Of a stretch of 64,000 bases of DNA, positions 1 through 8,213 are shown piece by piece. A program made the position numbers and the translations under genes. Source of the DNA: Granulicella sp. WH15 (lineage in GTDB: Bacteria > Acidobacteriota > Terriglobia > Terriglobales > Acidobacteriaceae); the NCBI RefSeq assembly GCF_009914315.1, contig NZ_CP042596.1:4278001-4342000 (forward strand), written 5' to 3'. Positions within the stretch are counted from its first letter, which is position 1; every line of letters begins with the position of its first letter. The notes under the pieces are model-generated. The model searched no databases, was not told the DNA's origin, and saw nothing but the letters and a program-made list of their open reading frames with translations.

Positions 1-137
1 TCGATGGAACACTCCGGTGGCTGCGCGCTCCCGTAAATGAGCTACTACAAAGAGCAGAAGAGATTCTCGGACCAGGACAAGTACGCCTCGGAGGCCGCCA
101 GCTCTGCTCTCCGCCACATTGCGGTGATGCTGCATGA
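1..137 (+). CDS. 3' end of an unidentified protein-coding gene (partial)
   Basis: The third forward frame is open from the window edge to a TGA at 135-137, giving about 44 C-terminal residues that include a helical-looking NELLQRAEEIL segment. The TGA overlaps the ATG of the next gene (ATGA at 134-137), the same translational coupling seen in the other operons of this window, which is the main reason to believe it is coding. Too little is visible to name a family. It could be an upstream polysaccharide or natural-product biosynthesis gene, but that is only inferred from the neighbour. Confidence 0.4.
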   Translation, partial: DGTLRWLRAPVNELLQRAEEILGPGQVRLGGRQLCSPPHCGDAA

Positions 138-1384
138 AAGCCCACTTCGGCGTCCTCTCTTACAAAGGCACCGGCCATCTAAACCCACTCATAGCCTTGT
201 CACGACAGCTGGTAGCGCGCGGGCACCGAGTCACATTCTTTCAAAGCCCGGAGTTCGAGCAGAAGATACTTCGTCATGGCCTGGAGTTCTCTGCCATTAG
301 AGTGCATGAGTCCCACTCGAGCCACTCAAAGCTCAAGCCATCCTCGCGCATTGCAGCGATGCGCAATGGTGTAAACCGCATCGCCGAAGACATGGAGTTC
401 TTTCTGCAAGAGCTTCCCGCAGCCATTCAAGGCTCCGGCGTAGATACGCTCCTTATCGGCGAAATCTCTCTGGCCGGCCCCACCCTGGCCGAGATGCTTC
501 GCCTCCCCTACTTCATCGTCTCCACCTCCATCCCGCACAACTTCGGATGGAACGCACCTTCATTCATCGCACCTACAGGATCATGGCTCGACCGCCTGCA
601 AAAGTATGCTCTGGAGGTCTCTGTGCTGCGCATGAAAGGCCCCGTCCGCCGCAGGCTTGACCAGTACAGAAGCCGCGTCGGCCTGGGACCAATTCGCAAA
701 GCTTATAAGGCCTTTCCTTCACTCGCCCACATCACGCAAGTTCCCCAGTGCCTCGATCTCCCCCGTGCCACACTTCCCGTAAACTTTTTCTACACCGCAC
801 CATTCGTGGACGAAAACACTCGACCATCCATTCCATTTCCCTGGGATCGCCTCGATGGTCGCCCCATCATCTACGCATCGCTGGGAACAACACGCAAGAA
901 CGATCCTGCCATCTTTCATCGAATCGCCGAAGCATGTAGCGACTTGGATGTGCAACTGGTCATCACACTGGGTGGTCGGCGAGACCCGGCGCTCTTCGTA
1001 GACCTCCCCGGAGATCCTCTGGTCGTGAAAGATGCTCCACAGCTTGAACTTCTCAAGCGAGCGGAGATTGTAATCACTCATGCCGGCCCGAACACCGTTC
1101 TCGAGACACTCATGCAGGGCAAGCCCATGCTCGCTCTACCCATGGTTCTCGATCAACCTGCCGTCGCCACTCGCCTGGCGCGATTAAACGCAGCCGAAGT
1201 CCTCTCCATCCCCAACCGCTCCTCGCAACAGATACGCGCCGCACTGGTAAGACTACAGAGCGACGCAAGCTATCGCGATGCAGCAAAAAAAATCCAGGCG
1301 CAGATGCAGTCCATACACGGCCTCAAGCGTGCCTCGGATATCATCGAAGCTGCCCTGGCGAGACATAGCTCCAACAACACTTGA
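134..1384 (+). CDS. GT1-family (UGT/MGT-like) glycosyltransferase
   Basis: The 416-residue protein has the GT-B layout of nucleotide-sugar-dependent glycosyltransferases of the UGT/macrolide type. The N-terminus (MKAHFGVLSYKGTGHLNPLI) carries the acceptor-domain G-H-x-N-P motif. The C-terminal half has IYASLGTT near residue 245 and the donor-binding signature THAGPNTVLETLMQGKPML around residues 315-334, where the HAG and the later DQ (about residue 340) contact the nucleotide sugar. There is no signal peptide, so it should act in the cytoplasm or at the inner membrane face. Such enzymes glycosylate small lipophilic molecules, including hopanoids, carotenoids and macrolides; the acceptor cannot be read from sequence. 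It overlaps the preceding partial gene by ATGA. Confidence 0.85.
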   Translation: MKAHFGVLSYKGTGHLNPLIALSRQLVARGHRVTFFQSPEFEQKILRHGLEFSAIRVHESHSSHSKLKPSSRIAAMRNGVNRIAEDMEFFLQELPAAIQGSGVDTLLIGEISLAGPTLAEMLRLPYFIVSTSIPHNFGWNAPSFIAPTGSWLDRLQKYALEVSVLRMKGPVRRRLDQYRSRVGLGPIRKAYKAFPSLAHITQVPQCLDLPRATLPVNFFYTAPFVDENTRPSIPFPWDRLDGRPIIYASLGTTRKNDPAIFHRIAEACSDLDVQLVITLGGRRDPALFVDLPGDPLVVKDAPQLELLKRAEIVITHAGPNTVLETLMQGKPMLALPMVLDQPAVATRLARLNAAEVLSIPNRSSQQIRAALVRLQSDASYRDAAKKIQAQMQSIHGLKRASDIIEAALARHSSNNT

Positions 1385-1385
1385 A

Positions 1386-1424
1386 TGACGTTCGTCTAAC
1401 AGAAGGATGACAAGCAAATGACAA
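1386..1424 (+). promoter_or_regulatory. Four-unit TGACA direct-repeat array (11-bp period)
   Basis: TGACG at 1386, TAACA at 1397, TGACA at 1408 and TGACA at 1419 are each exactly 11 bp apart, one helical turn, as in PhoB/OmpR-family binding arrays. The array lies between the GT1 gene and the GTG start at 1456 and points downstream. A weak -10 (GCTACG or TACGCT, 1443-1450) follows 24-26 bp after the last unit. If that is used, transcription would begin almost at the GTG at 1456, suggesting a leaderless message. Binding of the response regulator encoded at 21.3 kb is inferred. Confidence 0.7.
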
Positions 1425-1455
1425 CTGCACCCACAGCGCGAAGCTACGCTGGTGC

Positions 1456-3567
1456 GTGACTACTCCGCAACATCATCGTGTCGTCAGTTGGCTGGAGCGC
1501 GCGCTTCTTCTCCTGACCGTGTCATTTCTCTGCATCCACACACTGCCGCGCGCCTGGCGTACGCTCAACACCGACTTCCCCAACTACTATCTGGCGGCTC
1601 ATCTCGCGCATGAGGGCTACGATACTTCGCGCATGTACGAATGGCCCTGGATCGAGCGCGAGAAGGATCATCGAGCCATCGACATCCGCGTCATCGGCTT
1701 GCTACCCATTACACCGTTCTCGACTCTCGCCGTCTGGCCACTCACAGGCTTCACCCCTCTACACGCCAAACACATCTGGATACTGCTGAACCTGGCCTTC
1801 CTCATCCCCATCGGCTGGATGCTGCGCTCGCTCACAGGTCTCAGCGCTCAACGCATTGCCTTGGCCATGTTCCTCAGCTTCCCACTGCATCGAAATCTGT
1901 TATACGGCCAGTTCTACGTGATTCTCTTGTTGCTGCTCACCGCAGCTTGCTTCAGCTATTTGCGTGGACATCGCGCTCTTGCCGGTGCGCTGGTGGCGAT
2001 TGCCGCGGCCTGTAAGGTCTTTCCGCTTCTCCTGTTCGTATTTTTTCTACAGCGCAGAGACTGGCGTGCGCTCGCATCAGGCGCACTTACAGGCCTCTCC
2101 GCAGTTGCCATCTCCATCGCCATCTTCGGCCTGAACGCACACCGTACCTGGCTCCAGGAGATTCTACCCTGGGTCATGCGCGGAGAGGGGCTCGGCACCT
2201 ATACGGCCGCCGCCTCCATCTCCGGTGTCCTGCATTGCCTCTTCCTCTCCGAACCCCAGTGGAACCCGCATCCCTGGCACGCATCCGTCCTTTGCTATTC
2301 ACTGCTTGCGCCCGCGCTGCAGATGCTGGCACTAGCGCCAGCCATCCTGCTCATTCGCAGAAAAGATCACAGCAAACACCGCATCCTGCTGGAATGGTCG
2401 GCGCTATTGACGGCTGCTCTCGCCATCTCCACCATTCCGGCCTCTTACAACTTCGTTCTCATGCTCTTTCCTGTATGCGTGCTGGCGGCGACGCTGCTCC
2501 AACGCGGATACCATCTGTGGCTCGCAGCCCTGATCGCTGCCTACCTTGGCATCGGCTTTCCATTCCCCGTGCCCAACAGACCATTGGGCCTCTCAGTCCT
2601 TTTGTACGTTCCGCGACTTCCCCTAATGATGGCAGTACTCTGCGGGACTTACGCCCTCTTGTGGCGCGACACTACGCAAACAAGTTCCACCCGTGACTGG
2701 AGTCGTTACGCCTGGCCAATAGTCATGGCCACATCCGTAATCCTCAGCGCAAGCTCAACACTTCACATCGAACGAGCCATGCGGCAGGAGTACGCCTACC
2801 GTTTACCCCTGCAAACACAGGGATTTCTCAATTCAACTCCACAGTTAATTCGTAATGAAATCAGTTACAGTTCATTTACCTTCACGGGATACCAGCTAGT
2901 CACCCATGTCCAGAATGGAGTTCGAGTCAATCCCGCTGCCGACGCTCCGTACGACAATCTTTCCTTCACCCGCGACCCCGGACACACTTTTGTGGAGCAG
3001 GCATCAAGCCCCCGCTCACAGCTCATAGACCTGCAAGACACTACACACCTCGTGATCGAGGATGCGCGAGAACCGGCACTCTCATCCGATGGCCACGATC
3101 TCTCATTCATACGCGACGATCATGGCCGCGGACGACTTATGCTCCGCAGAGCATTTCAATCCAACACCGCACCTGATGTTGCACTGACTCCTCTTCAGCT
3201 AAATATCTACGAAGACTCGTTCCTCTCTGAGAGTGAGTACGCATTCTCCGCCACCGAAGCGGGCCATCAGCCCCAGATATACATAACGGATGCGACTCAC
3301 AATAACTCCCCGATCACACTCGAGGCCTCTCGCTATCCGTCACTCTCTCCCGACCGGCGATGGATGGCCTACAGTCATCTTGATCGCGGTGTCTGGAACC
3401 TCTGGCTTCGTGATCGGGCAAGCGGCGCAACCCACAGGATCGCCGACGTTCCCTGCAACCAGATTCAACCTTCATGGGAGAGCGACTCACACACCCTGCT
3501 CTATTCCACCGATTGCGGCCGCAGCATATGGTTCACAGCCGTGGCGCGGCGAAGAGTCATTCCATAA
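1456..3567 (+). CDS. GT87-like membrane mannosyltransferase with C-terminal TolB/PD40-like region
   Basis: A 703-residue protein starting at a GTG. Residues about 15-420 contain about ten hydrophobic segments and resemble the DUF2029/GT87 polyprenyl-phosphate-dependent (GT-C) glycosyltransferases. The aspartate-containing loop after TM1 (LNTDFPNYYLAAHLAHEGYDTSRMYEWPW) is typical of the family. Residues about 460-703 form a soluble tail with beta-propeller-like SPDRRWMAYSH and PSWESDSHTLLYS motifs, like TolB/PD40 repeats. The fusion is uncommon. The enzyme would transfer a sugar on the outer face of the inner membrane. It is preceded by a TGACA array and is convergent with the HprK-like gene 6 bp away. 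No Shine-Dalgarno precedes the GTG, which fits a leaderless message. Confidence 0.75.
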   Translation: MTTPQHHRVVSWLERALLLLTVSFLCIHTLPRAWRTLNTDFPNYYLAAHLAHEGYDTSRMYEWPWIEREKDHRAIDIRVIGLLPITPFSTLAVWPLTGFTPLHAKHIWILLNLAFLIPIGWMLRSLTGLSAQRIALAMFLSFPLHRNLLYGQFYVILLLLLTAACFSYLRGHRALAGALVAIAAACKVFPLLLFVFFLQRRDWRALASGALTGLSAVAISIAIFGLNAHRTWLQEILPWVMRGEGLGTYTAAASISGVLHCLFLSEPQWNPHPWHASVLCYSLLAPALQMLALAPAILLIRRKDHSKHRILLEWSALLTAALAISTIPASYNFVLMLFPVCVLAATLLQRGYHLWLAALIAAYLGIGFPFPVPNRPLGLSVLLYVPRLPLMMAVLCGTYALLWRDTTQTSSTRDWSRYAWPIVMATSVILSASSTLHIERAMRQEYAYRLPLQTQGFLNSTPQLIRNEISYSSFTFTGYQLVTHVQNGVRVNPAADAPYDNLSFTRDPGHTFVEQASSPRSQLIDLQDTTHLVIEDAREPALSSDGHDLSFIRDDHGRGRLMLRRAFQSNTAPDVALTPLQLNIYEDSFLSESEYAFSATEAGHQPQIYITDATHNNSPITLEASRYPSLSPDRRWMAYSHLDRGVWNLWLRDRASGATHRIADVPCNQIQPSWESDSHTLLYSTDCGRSIWFTAVARRRVIP

Positions 3568-3573
3568 AAAAGT

Positions 3574-4590
3574 TTATAGGCCACTAACCAGAAGATCGAG
3601 CTGCTCAATCGCTTGCTCCGAGTCACAGTATTCAAGCTCATACGTCGGAACTCGATCGAATATCCCCAGGATCTTCTCATGCTGGGCACGAATCTCACCC
3701 GCTGAATAAAGCTCTCTGCGCATACGCCTTGCGGCCGTACCCTCGGGCAAGGACACAAGCCTTCCCAGTGCAGACGGACGACGCACGAGATAAATAATCG
3801 CACACACCCTGGCATCGCTTGCCGTGCGAAGAACGGGCAACTCAGATACCGGAACCTCAATGGAAGGTTTCCCCTCCATACGCGGCGTTACCTCATGACT
3901 AAGCAGCTCTGGAAACAACTCCTTCGCCGCCGGACGAAAGCGTACTCGATGCGAGTGCCCCACCACTCGCGGAGCATCCGACTGGTTGATGAGATAACTA
4001 GTGTCATCCGACGTATAGGTCCATCCAGCACGCGCACAGGCATAAGCCAACGTTGACTTTCCCGCACCCGAGTCACCACAGAGCAAGAGTCCTCTTCCGT
4101 CCTTGCCAACACAGGCCGCATGAAGATCGGTAACGACTGACGCACCCAACAGCAGGTAGACCATCTTCTCTATAAAGTTGTAACGAAGGTAGAGCCTGTT
4201 CATCGACGCAGCCCTGGTCAACCACGCAAAGCCAGTGCAAGTCTTAAAATCCAGCATCGCCTGATTCTGTACATCCGCAACCAGGGAGTACAGATGGTTA
4301 TACTCTCGACGAGTTGGCTCAGGGGGAGTTGCAAGACTAGTCCCTTCGCTGATTCCAATGCGTATCTGCAAACCTGTAACGGCACGACACTCCTTGATGT
4401 GCCCAAAACTCTCGTTCGCTGCTTCAAGCACATCGCGATGATTGGTCAGAATCTCGATAGCAAAGCCAAGCGGATAAAACGTTTCACGCAAAGGCAGATC
4501 CATATCGCACAGCAGCGCGTCCTGCGACCTTCCGAGTGCTTTCTCTACCACCTCTTCCGGGGCTACCTGATCGATAAGCTCGCTGTCCAT
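3574..4590 (-). CDS. HPr kinase/phosphorylase-like (HprK-related) P-loop kinase
   Basis: The 338-residue protein carries a clear Walker A (GDSGAGKST, about residues 172-180), followed by the DDTSYL segment characteristic of the HprK C-terminal kinase fold. The N-terminal half does not resemble the HprK regulatory domain and is poorly conserved. Such HprK-related kinases occur beside polysaccharide, exosortase and peptide-modification genes, and their substrates are mostly unknown; no HPr or PTS gene is present here. It is divergent from the PhyH gene, with separate, oppositely oriented TGACA arrays between them. A -10-like CATTAA (4671-4666) lies 23 bp past the last minus-strand unit. A role in regulating the neighbouring glycan genes is inference. 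Confidence 0.75.
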   Translation of the reverse strand: MDSELIDQVAPEEVVEKALGRSQDALLCDMDLPLRETFYPLGFAIEILTNHRDVLEAANESFGHIKECRAVTGLQIRIGISEGTSLATPPEPTRREYNHLYSLVADVQNQAMLDFKTCTGFAWLTRAASMNRLYLRYNFIEKMVYLLLGASVVTDLHAACVGKDGRGLLLCGDSGAGKSTLAYACARAGWTYTSDDTSYLINQSDAPRVVGHSHRVRFRPAAKELFPELLSHEVTPRMEGKPSIEVPVSELPVLRTASDARVCAIIYLVRRPSALGRLVSLPEGTAARRMRRELYSAGEIRAQHEKILGIFDRVPTYELEYCDSEQAIEQLDLLVSGL

Positions 4591-4689
4591 ATCGCTTCTC
4601 TCCTCTGCTCGTTCATTCGCGCGCCGCCATACTGAAACGCGATGGGAGCAGACGCTACCCCGAGCTTAATGAACCAGCAGAGAAGTAAT

Positions 4690-4716
4690 TGTCATCTCGA
4701 AGTAAGAAGATTGTCA
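4690..4716 (-). promoter_or_regulatory. TGACA repeat array facing the HprK-like gene
   Basis: Read on the minus strand, TGACA at 4716, a degenerate TTACT at 4705 and TGACA at 4694 keep an 11-bp period. A -10-like CATTAA (4671-4666) follows 23 bp after the last unit. The orientation matches transcription of the gene starting at 4590. Confidence 0.65.
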
Positions 4717-4751
4717 CCGCCCTACGTCTGCCTCTTTCGTCCATCGCGACG

Positions 4752-4789
4752 TGACAATCAATTGACAAAGAGCAGATGATCCGGAGACA
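4752..4789 (+). promoter_or_regulatory. TGACA repeat array and promoter of the PhyH gene
   Basis: TGACA at 4752 and 4763 are followed in phase by a poor unit at 4774 and AGACA at 4785. The -10-like TAGCTA at 4807-4812 begins 22 bp after the last unit. A transcript starting near 4819 would exclude the upstream ATG at 4776 and supports initiation at 4863. Confidence 0.65.
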
Positions 4790-4862
4790 CCCACGCGTGT
4801 ACCCCTTAGCTATGGTGAACTCAGCGCCACCACCAATCGGTGGCTCGGCAGAGGTGAACCGA

Positions 4863-5801
4863 ATGAAAGCTTTTCACGAACTCAAGGCAGCCGATCTCAC
4901 AGCAGAGGTTCTGCAGGATGAGATCGCCTCCAAGGGCTATGTACTGATCCGCGGCCTCCTGCCCCAGGACGCTGTCCACTCCGTGCTGGATGATGTAACA
5001 CAGCTTCTATCCACCGCGAACTGGCTGGCAGCAGACAGCGACCCTAGAGAGAGAATTGCCAGGATGGGCGCGGCCTGCGGCGATCCGGACCCAGTGTTCA
5101 AGCGTGTCTACCAAGAGGTGTTCAACCTCGAATCCTTCCATGCTCTGCCCCATCAATCCACGTTGCACAACGTGATGAAGATGCTCGTCGGCGATCAGGT
5201 GCTGGTTCACCCCAAGCCAATCGGCCGCCTGATCTTCCCCAACTGCGAGCATCTCGTCGTTCATGCCCACCAGGACTACGAGTTCATGGGAGGAGACCCC
5301 GAGTTCTTCACCGTGTGGATACCCCTGCACGATTGCCCTGTCAACGCAGGCCCCTTACGGATACTCGAAGGCTCCCATCGCTTCGGTGTTCAGCCGCACC
5401 AGCGAGAGAATCTCCACGTCCCGGAGATCCCGATAGAAGAGGCCGCAGGCGAGGCATGGGTTGGGGGTCGCATCAACGCCGGTGATGTCCTGATCTTCCA
5501 CAGCCTGACCGTTCACGCGGCATCTCCGAACCTTACCGAGCAGATGCGCATCTCGCTCGATTGCAGATTCCAAGATGCTCGTCGCGTCCTCAATCCATCC
5601 AATCTGGTCTTCGCCGGTGAGTCCGGAAAGTCCTGGGAGAAGACCTACGCCAACTGGCAGTCGGATGAGCTGAAGTTTTACTGGAGGAGTATTCCGCTAA
5701 CCTTCAAGCCCTCCAAGGCAGAGCTGGAGCATCTGTCCCAGACAGCTGAATCCCCATCGGCTCGCGCGAAGTATGCACGCATGGTCAGCCAGCTTATCTA
5801 G
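4863..5801 (+). CDS. Phytanoyl-CoA dioxygenase (PhyH) family protein
   Basis: This is a Fe(II)/2-oxoglutarate oxygenase of the PhyH family, 312 residues from the chosen start. The metal-binding facial triad is visible as H136-Q-D138 (in HAHQDYEFMGG) and a distal His in FHSLTVHAASPN (about residue 218), followed by an Arg in MRISLDCRF that would bind 2-oxoglutarate. The frame is open from an ATG at 4776. I chose 4863 because GAGGTG lies 6 bp upstream and the predicted promoter overlaps the earlier ATG. Bacterial PhyH enzymes hydroxylate small molecules, lipids or sugar-nucleotide-derived metabolites; the substrate is unknown. The location suggests modification of a glycan or glycolipid precursor. 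Confidence 0.85.
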   Translation: MKAFHELKAADLTAEVLQDEIASKGYVLIRGLLPQDAVHSVLDDVTQLLSTANWLAADSDPRERIARMGAACGDPDPVFKRVYQEVFNLESFHALPHQSTLHNVMKMLVGDQVLVHPKPIGRLIFPNCEHLVVHAHQDYEFMGGDPEFFTVWIPLHDCPVNAGPLRILEGSHRFGVQPHQRENLHVPEIPIEEAAGEAWVGGRINAGDVLIFHSLTVHAASPNLTEQMRISLDCRFQDARRVLNPSNLVFAGESGKSWEKTYANWQSDELKFYWRSIPLTFKPSKAELEHLSQTAESPSARAKYARMVSQLI

Positions 5802-5815
5802 CTACCGATGAACTA

Positions 5816-5863
5816 AAAGAGCTCCGTAATCTGAATGCAACCGTTCAGATTACGGAGCTCTTT
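5816..5863. terminator. Bidirectional intrinsic terminator between PhyH and ribB
   Basis: A perfect 20-bp inverted repeat (5816-5835 and 5844-5863) with an 8-nt loop sits just after the PhyH stop. Its arms end in A and T runs on both strands, so it can terminate the two convergent genes. Confidence 0.85.
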
Positions 5864-5889
5864 CGTCGATGCTTACGCTATAAACCTCA

Positions 5890-5921
5890 GCCTTGCACCA
5901 GCCGACTATCAGGTGCAAGGC
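5890..5921 (-). terminator. Second hairpin 3' of ribB
   Basis: A perfect 10-bp stem (5890-5899 with 5912-5921) and a 12-nt loop lie 6 bp beyond the ribB stop. There is no strong T run; it may act with the larger hairpin at 5816-5863 or protect the mRNA end. Confidence 0.45.
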
Positions 5922-5927
5922 CGCAGA

Positions 5928-6569
5928 TCAGAAGCAAGGCTCGTCGCATTCATTCTGGAGCCGATAGCGGATAAGCTCCGCAACGGTAAGCATCTTCAGA
6001 CCGTGTTCACAGCAAAAATCAACGAGATCCGGCACACGCGCCATTGTGCCGTCATCCTTCATGATCTCGCAGATAACCCCCGCGGGCCTAAGCCCCGCCA
6101 ACCTGGCCAGATCCACCGAGGCCTCCGTCTGTCCCGCACGCACCAGCACGCCGCCATTGCGCGCCCGCAAGGGAAACACATGACCAGGCCGCGCGAGGTC
6201 CTGCGTGGTCGAATCCGGATTGATGGCGACACGAATGGTATGGGCGCGATCATGCGCGGAGATGCCCGTCGTCACGCCCTCCCTGGCCTCAATGCTCTCC
6301 GTAAACGCAGTACCAAAGCGAGAGGTATTCACCTGGGCCATAGGATTGAGCCGCAGATGATCGGCACGTTCTTCCGTCAGCGTCAGGCAGATAAGCCCAC
6401 GGCCAAACCTCGCCATAAAGTTGATGGCCTCGGGCGTTACGAACTCCGCGGCAAGCGTGAGATCGCCTTCATTTTCGCGGTCTTCATCGTCCACCACAAC
6501 AATCATGCGTCCAAGGGCAAAGCACTCAAGCGCCTCCGGAACAGTGACAAATGGCATCAGCATACTCAT
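5928..6569 (-). CDS. ribB: 3,4-dihydroxy-2-butanone-4-phosphate synthase
   Basis: The 213-residue protein matches RibB along its full length. It converts ribulose 5-phosphate to 3,4-dihydroxy-2-butanone 4-phosphate plus formate, the four-carbon branch of riboflavin synthesis, in the cytoplasm. Recognisable motifs are the acidic metal/substrate loop [13 protein letters not shown] (about residues 25-37), the [27 protein letters not shown] block, [31 protein letters not shown] and the late [10 protein letters not shown]. The length is that of monofunctional RibB, without a RibA domain. It lies 40 bp after the small cytochrome gene on the same strand. No FMN riboswitch is visible upstream. Confidence 0.95.
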   Translation of the reverse strand: MSMLMPFVTVPEALECFALGRMIVVVDDEDRENEGDLTLAAEFVTPEAINFMARFGRGLICLTLTEERADHLRLNPMAQVNTSRFGTAFTESIEAREGVTTGISAHDRAHTIRVAINPDSTTQDLARPGHVFPLRARNGGVLVRAGQTEASVDLARLAGLRPAGVICEIMKDDGTMARVPDLVDFCCEHGLKMLTVAELIRYRLQNECDEPCF

Positions 6570-6609
6570 TCCATCCCATGCATTTCATTTACATTCCACA
6601 CATTCAGCG

Positions 6610-6924
6610 CTACGGGTTGAAGAAGCGCAGCAACTCTTCCTCATCATGCTGACTCAGTTGCGCCCGCACGCGCATATGACGCACCACCGTGCCCGAGATG
6701 CGCGGCGAAAATCCATCCGGTGCCGTATGACAACGAGAGCAGTTCTGAGCAAAGATGCGTTCGCCCTCGCTGTGAACCTGCTCAGATTTCTGCGGCTGAG
6801 CAACGCGCTTCTGAGCTGCCTGCTGCGTCGGCGCTGTCTGCGCCTGTGCCGCAGCAACAAAGATCAGTAGAAACGCACCAACTGCGAGTGCAAATCGAGA
6901 AATATATTTCGAGCTCATCTTCAT
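6610..6924 (-). CDS. Small secreted c-type cytochrome
   Basis: A 104-residue protein with an N-terminal signal peptide ([24 protein letters not shown], cleavage probably after AQA). One haem-attachment motif, CSRCH, lies near residues 61-65, and a Met in VVRHMRVR could be the distal ligand. It should be a periplasmic electron carrier. Its ATG overlaps the stop of the upstream beta-barrel gene (6921-6924), so the two are co-translated under the 8015-8052 TGACA array. Its redox partners are unknown. Confidence 0.8.
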   Translation of the reverse strand: MKMSSKYISRFALAVGAFLLIFVAAAQAQTAPTQQAAQKRVAQPQKSEQVHSEGERIFAQNCSRCHTAPDGFSPRISGTVVRHMRVRAQLSQHDEEELLRFFNP

Positions 6925-7982
6925 TTTCCTTTCCAGGCTGGAAATAGGAAGCGATAAACGATCCCCGTCTCCCAGATGTTGTTATTACCGGTGGAAGAAA
7001 ACTGCCGTGAGTAGCTGGTAAGAATTCGCGTGTTATGCGGCAGGTTGTAGTCCAGCCCAAAGTCCGCACGCTGAGTATTTACGAGCGGCAGGCCATCGCT
7101 GACAACGGTATCTCGACGAAACGTCTGCTGAATACGGAACACCGGCTCGATACGGCCGATCCAGCTATCCAGCCCTCCAAAAGCCTGCGTCCGATAGTCT
7201 GCTTCGATCCAGTAGCCCTGCGCATGATGGCCACGCGCAAACTCCGAGCGAATCCGGAGTGCAGTATTCTTCGGCTCCCACCATACATGCGTGCCGTAGA
7301 AGTTCTCTTGTGTCCCTTGCAGCAATCGCCCGTACGACACACCTACCTCCAACCGGCTATCCGGCAGATAGAGGCTCGCGCGGCCGCCAGTGGAGCGTTC
7401 CGAATTGAACTGCTCATTCCCGCTGCGTGCGGAAAAGTAGCCAACGTAATCGATCGAGTATTTATGACGTGAGATAGCAGAGCCACGCAGCTCTCCACCA
7501 ACTCCAGTGCCAGTTCCCATTGCACCCAGGCTTGCGATCAATGGGCCATCTTGCAGATTCCCAATCCAGAGAGGGGAGAGCCGCTCGTTATAAGTACCGA
7601 AGGGCGTGATGAAGCTGCCGCCCACAATCGTGAGGTGCCGGGTCGCAAGATAGTCTCCCTGCAGATAAGTCAACCCGATGAAATGGCTATGATCGTACCC
7701 AGGTTGACCGCCACCATTAGGCGCAAAGGACTCGGTCAACGCGGCTCGAGACTCCACAAGAAAATGATTTCCGATTGGCGCAGCCAGCAGCGGCTCAATG
7801 ATGGGCGTATAAGATGTGCTGCCTCCATTGGTTCTAGTGAGAAACCCCACACCACCGGACAGCAATGGGGTATCTTGTGCGGCTCCATACCGCACGGCGC
7901 AAAGCATGGCCAGAACCAAGGCAACACGCCTCGTTGACCGTGCCACTTCAGTGAGAGTGAGATGCGAAAATAAACGCGGCAT
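6921..7982 (-). CDS. Outer-membrane beta-barrel protein of unknown function
   Basis: A 353-residue protein with a signal peptide (core VALVLAMLCAVRYGAAQ, about residues 19-35) followed by alternating amphipathic strands rich in Tyr, Gly and Arg. Strands such as HNTRILTSYSRQFSSTG lead to an aromatic C-terminal strand (WETGIVYRFLF) typical of outer-membrane barrels. No enzyme motif is visible. It is first in the operon with the cytochrome and perhaps ribB. A minus-strand TGACA array ends 33 bp upstream, with a -10-like GATAGT at 7996-7991. It may be a porin-like transporter or a structural barrel holding the cytochrome at the outer membrane; this is inference. Confidence 0.65.
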   Translation of the reverse strand: MPRLFSHLTLTEVARSTRRVALVLAMLCAVRYGAAQDTPLLSGGVGFLTRTNGGSTSYTPIIEPLLAAPIGNHFLVESRAALTESFAPNGGGQPGYDHSHFIGLTYLQGDYLATRHLTIVGGSFITPFGTYNERLSPLWIGNLQDGPLIASLGAMGTGTGVGGELRGSAISRHKYSIDYVGYFSARSGNEQFNSERSTGGRASLYLPDSRLEVGVSYGRLLQGTQENFYGTHVWWEPKNTALRIRSEFARGHHAQGYWIEADYRTQAFGGLDSWIGRIEPVFRIQQTFRRDTVVSDGLPLVNTQRADFGLDYNLPHNTRILTSYSRQFSSTGNNNIWETGIVYRFLFPAWKGK

Positions 7983-8014
7983 ACCTGCAAACTATCGACA
8001 TGCTCGCCTCGGCG

Positions 8015-8052
8015 TGTCTCCGGATCGTCTAGTCCTTGTCAATGGATTGTCA
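8015..8052 (-). promoter_or_regulatory. Four-unit TGACA array facing the barrel/cytochrome operon
   Basis: On the minus strand, TGACA at 8052 and 8041 are followed in phase by AGACG at 8030 and AGACA at 8019, all 11 bp apart. A -10-like GATAGT (7996-7991) follows 23 bp after the last unit, just before the start at 7982. Confidence 0.7.
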
Positions 8053-8105
8053 CTTTTGCAGCCGCGACAACCAACGGCTACCGAACCGCACGAGCAACAA
8101 AGGAA

Positions 8106-8132
8106 TGACAATTCGCTGACGCACCCATGACA
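8106..8132 (+). promoter_or_regulatory. Three-unit TGACA array of the exopolysaccharide operon
   Basis: TGACA at 8106, TGACG at 8117 and TGACA at 8128 are exactly 11 bp apart and face the SLBB gene at 8214. A T-rich -10 candidate (TCTCTA, 8150-8155) begins 22 bp after the last unit. A run of ten C residues (8137-8146) separates them. This array and the opposite array at 8015-8052 form a divergent control region. Confidence 0.75.
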
Positions 8133-8213
8133 CCGCTCCCCCCCCCTGTTCTCTAGGGTCAATGGTGAAGAGCCGACTGCTCCGGCAGTGCTCCTACTCA
8201 CTGGTGCAACCAT

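Noticed and set aside
6570..6609. FMN riboswitch upstream of ribB
   Set aside because: Only 40 bp separate ribB from the cytochrome gene and no RFN-element sequence was recognised.
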